Below the pieces are notes generated by a model. That model was not told the origin of the DNA, did no database searches, and saw only the letters and a list, made by a program, of their open reading frames with translations. A program made the position numbers and the translations under genes. Below are positions 23,464 to 32,378 of a stretch of 64,000 nt of DNA, piece by piece (the stretch's first letter is position 1; each line of letters begins with the position of its first letter). The stretch lies in contig JAWOEI010000079.1 of the NCBI GenBank assembly GCA_046482825.1, positions 1-64,000 on the forward strand. Direction: 5' to 3'. The DNA is from M55B167 sp046482825 (GTDB lineage Bacteria; Verrucomicrobiota; Kiritimatiellia; RFP12; UBA1067).

Positions 23464-24807
23464 TTGAGATTGTTTACACGGAAACTGCTTGATAAATCTT
23501 TTTCAGCCTGTGCGATTATGGCGGTTGTTTTTCTGACCGGATTTCTGTTTTCCGTACTGACTCCTATTTTTATAAAAGGTATAGGAGCTTATGTATTCAG
23601 AGGCACTGTTGAATACCGCCAGATGATTTTTGATCAGTTCGGACGCGGTGATAAAAAGATTTTGAAACAGGAGGTTTCCGAAGTTGCAAAAGCGCGTGAA
23701 CCGGTATATTCCGCTATATCAGCATTTGAAAAAGAACTCAAAACGATGTCCTCTGAAAGACGCCGTGAACTTAAACCGGTTTTCCGTGAGCTGCGTGAAG
23801 AGATTTCCGCTCTTTTCGGTCCGGAACCCGGCAAGGCACAGCCGGTACTGCCACGCATGCTTTATGGAGAAACCCGCTGGGACAGAGCGCAATACCGCCT
23901 TCGTAAAGTGCTTTTCGAAGAGACCTGGGATTACAGCTCGGAGGATGACGGCGTGCTTGTGTATATGCCGCGTGAACCTATGTTCAAGGGCACATCCCTT
24001 GAACCGGTCTTTGATATTTTTGAAAATAAGCTGCCAATGCTGATGAAACCGCGGATGACATTTTACGGACGATTTCTGACAGACAAATCTATTGACGCGC
24101 ATTTTTTTGGCGGAATAGGACCGGAAGTGATGGGTACGGTATATCTGGCTCTGACCGCCATGATTATTGCGATTCCTCTCGGTGTGATTGCTGCGATTTA
24201 CTTTCAGGAATATGCCGAGGATGGTTTTGCAATGACATTTTTACGCTCATGTGTCAATACACTCGCGGGCGTACCCAGCATTGTTTTCGGACTTTTCGGA
24301 TTGGCGTTTTTCATTAACACAATCAAAGTTTCACCGGGAAAAAGTGTTCTGGCGGGTTCATTGACACTGGCACTGCTGGTTCTGCCAACGGTTATCCGCT
24401 CTTCCGAAGAGGCCATAGCCTCGGTTCCCCGCGCATATAAAGAGGGAGCTTTAGCTCTGGGTGCCGGGCGGTGGCGCACAGTTCTGACCGTAATCCTTCC
24501 TGCTGCACTGCCGGGGATTCTTACAGGAACAGTAATCAGTATGGGACGGGCCGCCGGCGAAACAGCACCGATTATTTTCACTGCCGCGGTAAGTGTGGGC
24601 AGGCTTTCGGGGCCATTCGAAATGCTTCTTCAGGATACGCCGGCACTTTCGTGGAATCTATACAATATATGCACAGAACATGAGGCTGTTGATCAGATAA
24701 GACATGTGCAGTATGGCATGGCTTTTACTCTTGTTGCCCTTGTTCTGTCGCTAAACCTGGCGGCTATACTGATACGTGCCAGAGTAAGCAGAAGACTGAA
24801 AGGGTAA
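23464..24807 (+). CDS. pstA: phosphate ABC transporter permease PstA with large periplasmic insert
   Basis: Second permease subunit. The C-terminal 230 residues are canonical ('GGIGPEVMGTVYLALTAM', 'AGVPSIVFGLFGLAFF', EAA loop 'YKEGALALGAGRWRTVL'). Between the first helix (about 15-40) and this domain lies an insert of about 165 residues, charged and predicted helical or coiled-coil in its first half ('EVSEVAKAREPVYSAISAFE', 'RRRELKPVFRELREEI'). Usual PstA is about 290 residues; this is 447. The start is TTG at 23464, supported by GGAGG upstream; no nearby in-frame ATG fits better. The insert should face the periplasm. Confidence 0.9.
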   Translation: MRLFTRKLLDKSFSACAIMAVVFLTGFLFSVLTPIFIKGIGAYVFRGTVEYRQMIFDQFGRGDKKILKQEVSEVAKAREPVYSAISAFEKELKTMSSERRRELKPVFRELREEISALFGPEPGKAQPVLPRMLYGETRWDRAQYRLRKVLFEETWDYSSEDDGVLVYMPREPMFKGTSLEPVFDIFENKLPMLMKPRMTFYGRFLTDKSIDAHFFGGIGPEVMGTVYLALTAMIIAIPLGVIAAIYFQEYAEDGFAMTFLRSCVNTLAGVPSIVFGLFGLAFFINTIKVSPGKSVLAGSLTLALLVLPTVIRSSEEAIASVPRAYKEGALALGAGRWRTVLTVILPAALPGILTGTVISMGRAAGETAPIIFTAAVSVGRLSGPFEMLLQDTPALSWNLYNICTEHEAVDQIRHVQYGMAFTLVALVLSLNLAAILIRARVSRRLKG

Positions 24808-24834
24808 ATTCGTTGAAAACCGGATGTTGAAATT

Positions 24835-25623
24835 ATGAACATAAGCAGTAACCAGACCGATTCCTGTGTTAATACTCATGTCAAAGCTGAAAACTTTTCT
24901 GTTTTTTACGGTGAACATGAAGCAGTCAGAAAGATCAATCTTTCCATACCTGAAAAACAGGTGACAGCTATCATAGGTCCCAGCGGCTGCGGCAAGAGCA
25001 CCTTTCTCAGGGCAATAAACAGGATGAATGATCTTATACCCGGATGTCATTCAACAGGACGCCTGTTTTTTGACGACAGAGATATTTACGGCAGCGATAT
25101 TGATGTGGCAATGTTGAGAGGACGCATAGGAATGGTTTTTCAGAAACCTAATCCGTTTCCCAAATCCATCTACGATAATGTGGCTTACGGTCCGCGACTG
25201 CACAGCAGATTAAGCAGGCAGGAACTGGATGCTGTCGTTGAAAAAAGCCTGATCGGAGCGGCTTTATGGGATGAGGTCAAAGACAGACTGGACAGGAATG
25301 CACTGGGACTTTCAGGCGGACAGGCTCAACGTCTCTGTCTGGCCCGCGCTCTGGCAGTTAAACCCGAAATTCTGCTGATGGATGAACCTACTTCAGCACT
25401 GGATCCCAAAGCAACTGCGCGCATAGAGGAGCTTATTGTCAGTTTGCGTGGCAGTTATTCAATAGCAATTGTAACTCACAATATGCAGCAGGCAACACGT
25501 GTTTCTGATGTAACCGCTTTCTTTTATGAGGGTGATTTAGTAGAATTCGGCAAGACCGATCAGCTTTTCACTTGCCCTCGGAAAAAACGAACTGAAGACT
25601 ACATTACCGGACGTTTCGGTTAA
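24835..25623 (+). CDS. pstB: phosphate ABC transporter ATPase PstB
   Basis: Cytoplasmic ATPase energising PstCA. The 262 residues contain Walker A GPSGCGKST (48-56), the Q-loop in 'MVFQKPNPFP', the ABC signature LSGGQAQRL, Walker B 'ILLMDEPTSALD' and the switch His in 'VTHNMQQ'. The 'QKPNPFPKSIYDNVAYG' segment is characteristic of PstB. It follows pstA after 27 bases and precedes phoU by 19. Confidence 0.97.
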   Translation: MNISSNQTDSCVNTHVKAENFSVFYGEHEAVRKINLSIPEKQVTAIIGPSGCGKSTFLRAINRMNDLIPGCHSTGRLFFDDRDIYGSDIDVAMLRGRIGMVFQKPNPFPKSIYDNVAYGPRLHSRLSRQELDAVVEKSLIGAALWDEVKDRLDRNALGLSGGQAQRLCLARALAVKPEILLMDEPTSALDPKATARIEELIVSLRGSYSIAIVTHNMQQATRVSDVTAFFYEGDLVEFGKTDQLFTCPRKKRTEDYITGRFG

Positions 25624-25642
25624 ATGCAAGGGGAGCAATTTT

Positions 25643-26308
25643 ATGAATTTGATTTTCCAGAGAGAAACTGACGCTTTGAAAGACGACGTTTTCAGGCTTT
25701 CCGGTGAGGTAGAAATGCGCTTGACTGCAGTTTTGAAAGCAATCCGGTCGCGCGATGCCAGCGAGTTGGATAAATGGGTGTCGCGTGATGGGGAAATAGA
25801 CGCAAAAGAGGTCGAGATAGAAGAGGAATGCCTTAAAATTCTCGCCCTGCATCAGCCTGTAGCACGTGACCTGCGTTTTATCATTGCTGTTCTGAAAATA
25901 AATAACGACCTTGAACGTATCGGTGATATTGTTGTCAATATCGCCGAACGCGGGATTTATCTTACATCCGTTCCTGCAACAGGAATTATAGATCAGGTTC
26001 TGCAGATGGGTCATCTTGTGAAGAGCATGCTGCGTGACTGTCTTGACTCTCTGATCGAATTCGATATCAATAAAGCAAATTCCGTTATTATGCGTGATGA
26101 TAATCTGGATCAGATGAATCAGGAAGTTGTTGATGCTGCGGTAGATCTTTTGAGTAAAGATACATCGGGAACAACGGTGGAATCGCTGGTTCAGATTTAC
26201 ACCATTGCCAGATATCTTGAACGTATAGGTGATCATATAACTAATATTGCTGAGGATGTGGCATATCTTGTCAACGGAACAATAATCCGGCATCAGCATA
26301 TCACCTGA
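25643..26308 (+). CDS. phoU: phosphate signalling and uptake regulator PhoU
   Basis: Cytoplasmic adaptor that couples PstB status to PhoR and so keeps the Pho response off when phosphate is plentiful. The 221 residues form the expected pair of three-helix repeats with the metal-binding motifs 'NNDLERIGDIVVNIAERG' and 'ARYLERIGDHITNIAEDV'. GGGGAGC precedes the ATG. It lies between pstB and phoB, as in many bacteria. Confidence 0.96.
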   Translation: MNLIFQRETDALKDDVFRLSGEVEMRLTAVLKAIRSRDASELDKWVSRDGEIDAKEVEIEEECLKILALHQPVARDLRFIIAVLKINNDLERIGDIVVNIAERGIYLTSVPATGIIDQVLQMGHLVKSMLRDCLDSLIEFDINKANSVIMRDDNLDQMNQEVVDAAVDLLSKDTSGTTVESLVQIYTIARYLERIGDHITNIAEDVAYLVNGTIIRHQHIT

Positions 26309-26325
26309 ATGGACGAGGCGTGAAT

Positions 26326-27015
26326 ATGACAAAAGAAAAAGTGCTGATCATAGAGGACGATGCCGATATTCGTGAACTGATGAGGTATAACCTGAATCGC
26401 GAAAATTACAGGGTCAGGGAATGCGCTTCCGCAGAGGAAGCTGATAGATGTCTGAAAAACTTTTCTCCTGACATTATTCTTCTCGATCTTATGCTTCCCG
26501 GATCAGATGGTTTCGCACTGTGCCGCAAGTTGCGCGCAGAGGAAAAAACCTCTGATATACCGGTGATTATGGTAACAGCGCGCAATGAAGATGCTGATAT
26601 TGTGGCCGGACTGGAAGTCGGTGCGGATGATTACGTAACCAAACCTTTCAGTGCTCGTATCCTTCTGGCAAGGGTGAAGGCTGTACTTCGCCGCTGCGCA
26701 GTGGAGCCGGTGGACAGTAAAGAACATATAAGCCTGGGGCCGATAGAAATTGACCGCAGACACCACTGTGTCAGGATTGACGGCACGGGTATAACATTGA
26801 CGTTAAGCGAATTCAGGATTCTGGATCTTATGATACGCCGTCCCGGTGTGGTTTTCTCACGCTATCAGATTGTTGATGCCGTACATGGCGAGGATTATCC
26901 TGTCACAGACAGATCCGTTGATGTTCAAATCGTCGGTCTCCGGCGTAAACTCGGTCAGTACAGCTCAATGATAGACACTGTGCGCGGCGTGGGTTACAAA
27001 ATGAGTGTGGAGTAA
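26326..27015 (+). CDS. phoB: phosphate regulon response regulator PhoB
   Basis: OmpR-family transcription factor. The receiver domain (1-120) has the acidic pair 'EDDAD', the phosphorylated Asp54 in 'ILLDLMLPG' and the 'VTKPF' lysine. The C-terminal winged helix ends 'SVDVQIVGLRRKLG...TVRGVGYKM'. The start is ATG at 26326 rather than the in-frame GTG at 26320, because GAGG is correctly spaced only for the ATG. It is the natural candidate to bind the 11-bp repeats before the porin and pstS. phoR starts 2 bases after its stop. Confidence 0.93.
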   Translation: MTKEKVLIIEDDADIRELMRYNLNRENYRVRECASAEEADRCLKNFSPDIILLDLMLPGSDGFALCRKLRAEEKTSDIPVIMVTARNEDADIVAGLEVGADDYVTKPFSARILLARVKAVLRRCAVEPVDSKEHISLGPIEIDRRHHCVRIDGTGITLTLSEFRILDLMIRRPGVVFSRYQIVDAVHGEDYPVTDRSVDVQIVGLRRKLGQYSSMIDTVRGVGYKMSVE

Positions 27016-27017
27016 AA

Positions 27018-28832
27018 GTGAAGAAAAGAAAACTATTCCGGCAGTTTTTCGGCATACATATAGTGATCCTCTTTCTTTCAGTGGGATTGGTTGCGCTGTA
27101 CACATGGAAAGAAAGCCGACGAACATTCAAATCACAGTGGATTAAAGAGCTGCAAGTACAGGCTGATCTTGCTGTGGCCATGTTCGAAGGTGCTGACACA
27201 AAACTTAACAGTCGGAAAGAATGTAAACGTTTTTTTGAAAAACTTTCACGTCTTGACCGTCAGCGTTTCACTCTGATTATGCCAGATGGTTCCGTGATAG
27301 GTGACACGATGGCGCCTGTTGACGAGATGGACAGCCACGGGATGCGTCCTGAGGTTGTGGAGGCTCGTTCTGAAGTGCTGGGGCTTTCAGAACGCTACAG
27401 TTCAACGCTGGGCACCAGAATGCTGTATCTCGCTCGGAGGGTTCCATCCGATCTGAATCTGCCTGAACAGGCGGTTCTGCGTGTGTCTGTGCCCATGACC
27501 ACGCTTTCAAAAAAAATCAGCGACACGCGACACGAGATATTTTTTCCAGTTGCCGTTGTTTTGGTTGCTGCACTTATTATGAGCTATTTTGCCTCACTGC
27601 GTATTATCGGACCGGTCTCTGATCTGCAGACAGGTCTCAAACGCATCGGCAACGGTGAATACTCTTTCAGACTGAAAATACCCGGTGTCCCGCATCTGGC
27701 TGAACTTGTGCGCTCCATAAATCAGACCGCAGATTGTCTGGAAGGTCATATTCATGAGCTTGAAGAGGAGCGCAACCTGCGCGCACTCATTTTCAAAAGT
27801 ATGGATCCGGGGCTGATTGCAGTTGATACTGATCGCCGTATTATGAGTATTAATAACAGTGCTGTGAGACTTCTCAACGTCAACGCAAAAAAAATTGATA
27901 ACTGTAAATTAGGTGAGGTGGTGCGTTATCCTGAGCTGCTTGAATTTTATGATATCAGTGAAAAATCAGAAAAAATAACCGACGCTACTATGCGTATTGA
28001 TGCGGGGAATGATTCAGATGCGGAAAGGATTCTCACTCTGCAGGCATCAGCATTGAAGGATCTGCAGGATCAGCGTATAGGCACACTGATTGTACTCAGC
28101 GATATTACCCGTATCTGCAGACTCGAGACTGTCCGTCAGGATTTTGTTGATAATGTATCCCATGAACTGCGAACCCCGGTCACCTCTATCAAAGGTTTTT
28201 CAGAAACCCTTCTTGACGGAGCTCTGCAAGATCCTGAAAATGCCCGGCATTTTGTCAGTATAATCGCCCGACAGGCTGATCAGCTGGATCAGATCATACG
28301 GGATCTGCTTGAACTTTCGCGTCTTGATCAAAGCATGGACAAGGATCTGGAGTGTGTCGAAACGCCTGTGGCGGATATGCTCAGGAATTCTGTTGAACTG
28401 TGCAGCAACAGAAAGGAAAAGACAGGAGCTGTAATCAAAGTGCTCTGCGATGAAAGCCTTGTCGCAGATGTTCATCCCGGACTTATAGAGCAGGCTCTGG
28501 TCAATCTCATCGACAATGCACTTAAATATGGCTGCTCTGATACAGGCGGACGTATAGAGATCTCCGCTGACTGTGATGATCTCGCAGTGAGAATCAAGGT
28601 GCGCGATTTCGGCAACGGAGTTGAAAAACGTCATCTGGAACGCATGTTTGAACGTTTTTACCGAGTGGACAGCGGACGAAGCCGTGAACTGGGCGGAACG
28701 GGTTTGGGGCTTGCCATCGTAAAACACATAGTATTGATTCACAACGGCTTTGTTGATGTCGAAAGTGAACCCGGTAAAGGAACCTGCTTTACATTGATAC
28801 TTCCCGTCAGACATCCGACAGACAGCGTTTGA
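27018..28832 (+). CDS. phoR: phosphate regulon sensor histidine kinase PhoR
   Basis: Membrane histidine kinase for PhoB. The 604 residues run: helix 1 (about 12-30), a periplasmic sensing domain of about 145 residues, helix 2 (about 175-195), HAMP, a PAS domain (about 262-350), HisKA with the phosphorylated His382 in 'VSHELRTPVTSIKGF', and the ATPase domain with N box 'NLIDNALKYG' and 'GLGLAIVKHI'. The periplasmic domain is larger than in E. coli PhoR, which has almost none, and more like the Gram-positive PhoR layout. The start is GTG. It ends 6 bases before the convergent Na/Pi gene. Confidence 0.93.
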   Translation: MKKRKLFRQFFGIHIVILFLSVGLVALYTWKESRRTFKSQWIKELQVQADLAVAMFEGADTKLNSRKECKRFFEKLSRLDRQRFTLIMPDGSVIGDTMAPVDEMDSHGMRPEVVEARSEVLGLSERYSSTLGTRMLYLARRVPSDLNLPEQAVLRVSVPMTTLSKKISDTRHEIFFPVAVVLVAALIMSYFASLRIIGPVSDLQTGLKRIGNGEYSFRLKIPGVPHLAELVRSINQTADCLEGHIHELEEERNLRALIFKSMDPGLIAVDTDRRIMSINNSAVRLLNVNAKKIDNCKLGEVVRYPELLEFYDISEKSEKITDATMRIDAGNDSDAERILTLQASALKDLQDQRIGTLIVLSDITRICRLETVRQDFVDNVSHELRTPVTSIKGFSETLLDGALQDPENARHFVSIIARQADQLDQIIRDLLELSRLDQSMDKDLECVETPVADMLRNSVELCSNRKEKTGAVIKVLCDESLVADVHPGLIEQALVNLIDNALKYGCSDTGGRIEISADCDDLAVRIKVRDFGNGVEKRHLERMFERFYRVDSGRSRELGGTGLGLAIVKHIVLIHNGFVDVESEPGKGTCFTLILPVRHPTDSV

Positions 28833-28838
28833 TAATCA

Positions 28839-30524
28839 TCAGTTTTTTTCTCCGACAAGAGTTTCACCTATATTCAGCAGATACTCTCTGATACGTGTAT
28901 AAACACTCAGCATGTCCATGCAGGTGACAACCTTCATAGAGTTGTCTGAATTATTCTCCAGCCGCTCTATTATATTCGTGCGCGTCTCTTTTATAAGACT
29001 TTTGATCTGTGAGTTGTTTGATCTCAGATGAAGTAAAACATCCGGGGCTTTTGTAAAATCACTGTGCACAGCCTCATTGATAATTTCACAGAATTCATAG
29101 ACTCTGTCATGCACTGACAGCAGGTTCATGCGGACATCATCTGAAAGAACCAGTTTGTTTTTATGTTTCCGTTTAAGTATTTTCAGCAGTGAAGCTACAT
29201 CATCACTGATCGATTCGAATTCGTCTGTGACACGCAGCAGAACCCTTGCCTGCAGTGCCACATCCTGCGGCAGCCTCCCTGTCATAATTTTTCCGAGATA
29301 TTCAGTTATTTCACGTTGTACATTATCCAGGATATCTTCGCGGTGAAATATATGATTCTGCAGATCTTCATCGACTTTTCCCTGAAGAAGCTGTCTGAAA
29401 GTCCGGAGAAGATCAATATTGCTGTCACCCATAAAAGAGACTTCTTTAGCCGCCTGTTCAAGAGCAAGAACAGGAGTTGCTACAATTCTTTCGTCCAGTA
29501 CTGTCAGACGGGGAACTTCTTTCATACGGGCATCCGGAACAATCCGTGCCACAAGTTTTGCAAACTGGCAGACAAAAGGAATGAATATCAATGTGTTGGT
29601 CACATTAAAACCTGTATGCAGGTATGCGATAACCGTATCGATATTTGTAAAGAGTGTTTTTCCTTCGACGGTTTCCGCTACAAGCAGCTTTTCCATGCCG
29701 GGGACAATCAGGGTAAGGAAAAAAGGCATCACAACCAGAACCCCCATGATGTTGAACATCGAATGCGCCAGGGCGGCTCTTTTGGCTTCTGTGGTTCCGC
29801 TGAGTGATGCGAGCCATGCTGTTAAAGTTGTACCTATGTTCATGCCCAGCACCGATGCGGCCGCCGTATCGAACCCTATAACTCCAGTGCTGGCCAATCC
29901 CATTGTGATAGCTGTAGTTGCCGATGAAGACTGGAGCACAGCGGTGAAAATCGCACTGACTGTAATGCACTTCAAGAGACCGAAAAAGGTTCGTGCCTCG
30001 AGTAAAGAAAACCAGCCTCTTACCGCATCATCGGCAGCTATAGGCTTCATGCCGGATTTCATCGTGAAAAGACCGTAGAAAATCAGACCGAGAGCCAGAA
30101 AAACAAGTCCGGTGTTTTTAATACGTTCACGCTTTGAAAACAGATAAACAAGTGCCGATACAGCGATAAGCCCCATTCCCAGTTTTTCAGCTGAAGGGAG
30201 CACAGCTATAATCCAGGCGGTGGCCGTTGTGCCGATATTCGCTCCGATAATTACATTGATGGCCTGAGGCAGGGTCATTAGACTTGTACTCACAAATCCT
30301 ACTACCATTGCAGTGACAATGGAGCTGGACTGAATGATTGAAGTGACAAATGCACCTGTGGTTACACCGGCAAAGCGGTTTGTGGTTGCTGTCGCGACAA
30401 GTTTGCGAAGACGATTGCCCGCTATGGCCTGAAGTCCCTCTGAAAGATTGTTCATTCCCAGCAGAAACAATCCGAGGCCTCCGAAAACTTTGAGGACAAC
30501 AAGCACACCATCAATCTGATGCAT
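28839..30524 (-). CDS. Na+/phosphate cotransporter (NptA/PNaS family) with PhoU-like tail
   Basis: Secondary phosphate transporter. The 561 residues contain two inverted membrane repeats with the family motifs 'TSIIQSSSIVTAMVVGFV' and 'AVLQSSSATTAITMGLAS', each followed by 'GANIGTT' or 'GMNIGTTLTAWLAS'. The C-terminal 200 residues are a helical PhoU-like domain. The frame is open to 30563, but AAGGAG is 7 bases from the ATG at 30524, which starts right at the first helix, so I use that. It converges on phoR. I see no 11-bp TAAC array upstream, so Pho control is not supported despite its position. Confidence 0.9.
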   Translation of the reverse strand: MHQIDGVLVVLKVFGGLGLFLLGMNNLSEGLQAIAGNRLRKLVATATTNRFAGVTTGAFVTSIIQSSSIVTAMVVGFVSTSLMTLPQAINVIIGANIGTTATAWIIAVLPSAEKLGMGLIAVSALVYLFSKRERIKNTGLVFLALGLIFYGLFTMKSGMKPIAADDAVRGWFSLLEARTFFGLLKCITVSAIFTAVLQSSSATTAITMGLASTGVIGFDTAAASVLGMNIGTTLTAWLASLSGTTEAKRAALAHSMFNIMGVLVVMPFFLTLIVPGMEKLLVAETVEGKTLFTNIDTVIAYLHTGFNVTNTLIFIPFVCQFAKLVARIVPDARMKEVPRLTVLDERIVATPVLALEQAAKEVSFMGDSNIDLLRTFRQLLQGKVDEDLQNHIFHREDILDNVQREITEYLGKIMTGRLPQDVALQARVLLRVTDEFESISDDVASLLKILKRKHKNKLVLSDDVRMNLLSVHDRVYEFCEIINEAVHSDFTKAPDVLLHLRSNNSQIKSLIKETRTNIIERLENNSDNSMKVVTCMDMLSVYTRIREYLLNIGETLVGEKN

Positions 30525-30730
30525 ATGATAACTCCTTTTGCTGTTAAATAAATCGGGTCGCATTTTAGCAGGATTGAATTTCTTTGGAAAGACGTTAACT
30601 GCTTAAAAAACCGGATATGCAGTAAAAAGAAAATCTAATGTTGCTTTACAGCCGCGGATTATTTAATATATATAAGTTTTTATTGCACCAGTGCAGAATT
30701 TGTTTATAACTGCCTGGAGGCGTATCATGT

Positions 30731-30750
30731 TTTATGCGCAAACGCATAAA
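30731..30750. promoter_or_regulatory. LacI-type operator-like palindrome before an oxidoreductase gene
   Basis: TTTATGCG (30731-30738), loop CAAA, CGCATAAA (30743-30750) is a perfect inverted repeat 28 bases before the ATG at 30778. The TGCGCAAACGCA core resembles sites bound by LacI-family sugar regulators. No such regulator is in the window. Confidence 0.5.
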
Positions 30751-30777
30751 GTTTTAATCAGTAAGGGAAGTGTTAAT

Positions 30778-32193
30778 ATGAACAGACGTAATTTTCTTAA
30801 AGGTTCAGCTCTGACTGCTGCCGCACTCGGTTTCACCGGTTGTGATACATTCTGCGGATCATTCAGTTATCCCGCCATAACAACAGTTGCTCCCAAATTC
30901 CGTAAACCGGGAGAAAAACTTAATATCGGTGTTATAGGTGTAGGCGGCAAAGGCTGGAGTGACTGGACACCGATGCTGAAAAACGGCGAGAACATTGTCG
31001 CTTTATGCGATGTTGACCGGAACTATGTGGATAAAGGTGTTGCGGAAATCAAAAAAACCGACTCTTCAGCTGATGTCAAGCGCTACAGCGATTACCGCAG
31101 GATGCTTGATGATATCGGCGACAAGCTGGATGCTGTCACTATCTCGACTCCGGATCATACCCACGCTCCCGCCGCTATACGCTCAATGAAGATGGGGTGT
31201 AGCTGTTTCGTCCAGAAACCTCTTGTACGTACAATCTGGGAAGCCCGTTATTTTGAAAAAGTAGCCAAGGCCAGCGGTGTCATCACACAGATGGGTAACC
31301 AGGGAAGTGCTGGCGACGGGTTCCGTCGCAACGTGGAGCTGCTTCAGGCCGGTATCCTGGGAAATGTTTCGGAGGTGCATGTCTGGACCAACCGCCCTGT
31401 GTGGCCCCAGGGAATCGGTCGTCCCGAAGGCTCTGATCCTGTCCCCGAGACTCTCAACTGGGATTGCTGGCTCGGTACAGCTCCGGTGCGTCCTTATAAA
31501 AAGGATGCTTATCATCGTTTCAACTGGCGCGGTTTCTTTGATTTCGGAACAGGCGCATTCGGCGATATGGCCTGTCATACAATGAATCTTCCTTATCGCG
31601 GCCTGAATCTGAAGGATGTAGTAGCTGCTGAATGTCAGATGATTGAGGGTAAAAACAATGAAACCTACCCGAACAAGAGCATTGTGAAAATGACCTATGC
31701 GAAACGCTGGGGTATGCCTGAAGTCGATCTTTTCTGGTATGACGGCAAAGAAAAACCGTCAGCTGATATAATGCCGCAGGTAATCGCAACACTCGGAGCT
31801 GTACCGAAAACAGGCTGCCTGATTATCGGTGACAAAGGTGTGATGTGTTCCACCAATGATAACGGCCAGGAGGCTTATGTGGCGCTCAAGGGTGAGAAGA
31901 AAATGAAGTCCGCCAAGAAGCATCCAGCACTGGTAGATATTCCTCAAAGCCTTGAACGCTGCGGATCAAATCACTATGTTGAATTTGTCAATGCGGTCAA
32001 GGGGATAGAAAACAACTACTGCGATATTGATCACTCGGTTCCTATGCTGGAAGGTATGCTTGTAGGATGCATTGCTCAGCAGGTTCCCGGCAGACTTATA
32101 TGGAACAGCCGCAGACAGAAATTCACCGGCGGTAATGTTGCTCCAGCCAACGATCTGCTTATACCTTATACCCGCAGAGGTTTTGAGTTCTGA
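30778..32193 (+). CDS. Tat-exported, probably lipid-anchored Gfo/Idh/MocA oxidoreductase
   Basis: 471 residues. The start at 30778 (GGGAAG upstream) gives a twin-arginine signal, Arg3-Arg4 in 'MNRRNFLKGSALTAAA', ending in a lipobox-like 'GFTGC' (Cys22). Then come the Rossmann fold ('NIGVIGVGGKGWSDW'), 'VSTPDHTHAPAA'-like ('TISTPDHTHAPAA'), 'QKPLVRT' with the catalytic Lys, and 'TNRPVWPQGIGRPEGSDPVP'. Paralogue of the gene at 18304, sharing long identical stretches in the C-terminal half. It presumably oxidises a sugar or glycoside in the periplasm; the substrate is unknown. A palindromic operator lies in its leader and a strong terminator follows. Confidence 0.9.
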   Translation: MNRRNFLKGSALTAAALGFTGCDTFCGSFSYPAITTVAPKFRKPGEKLNIGVIGVGGKGWSDWTPMLKNGENIVALCDVDRNYVDKGVAEIKKTDSSADVKRYSDYRRMLDDIGDKLDAVTISTPDHTHAPAAIRSMKMGCSCFVQKPLVRTIWEARYFEKVAKASGVITQMGNQGSAGDGFRRNVELLQAGILGNVSEVHVWTNRPVWPQGIGRPEGSDPVPETLNWDCWLGTAPVRPYKKDAYHRFNWRGFFDFGTGAFGDMACHTMNLPYRGLNLKDVVAAECQMIEGKNNETYPNKSIVKMTYAKRWGMPEVDLFWYDGKEKPSADIMPQVIATLGAVPKTGCLIIGDKGVMCSTNDNGQEAYVALKGEKKMKSAKKHPALVDIPQSLERCGSNHYVEFVNAVKGIENNYCDIDHSVPMLEGMLVGCIAQQVPGRLIWNSRRQKFTGGNVAPANDLLIPYTRRGFEF

Positions 32194-32231
32194 TTTGAGT
32201 AATACTTCAATCAGAAAAATGTTTCCAAGCT

Positions 32232-32262
32232 AAAAAACCGCTGGCAATGCCGGCGGTTTTTT
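32232..32262 (+). terminator. intrinsic terminator after the Tat oxidoreductase gene
   Basis: AAAAAACCGCTGGC (32232-32245) pairs with GCCGGCGGTTTTTT (32249-32262) with one mismatch and a 3-base loop; the T-run forms the end of the stem. It ends the + strand transcript from 30778. Confidence 0.85.
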
Positions 32263-32335
32263 ATTCGCTGAATTGCTGCACCAATAATTGCGGATCAGGT
32301 ACAGCACATTACACAGATTTGCTGATATCTATAAA

Positions 32336-32365
32336 AAAAAAGGACACCATTCGGTGTCCTTTTTT
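32336..32365 (-). terminator. intrinsic terminator of the minus-strand oxidoreductase gene
   Basis: AAAAAAGGACACC (32336-32348) and GGTGTCCTTTTTT (32353-32365) form a perfect 13-bp stem with an ATTC loop. On the minus strand the stem is followed by a T-run. It lies 14 bases beyond the stop of the gene at 32379. Confidence 0.88.
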
Positions 32366-32378
32366 CAATTCAGCAAAC

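Noticed and set aside
28839..30524. Na+/phosphate cotransporter as a member of the Pho regulon
   Set aside because: No 11-bp TAAC/TAAT array was found upstream on its strand; only its position suggests it.
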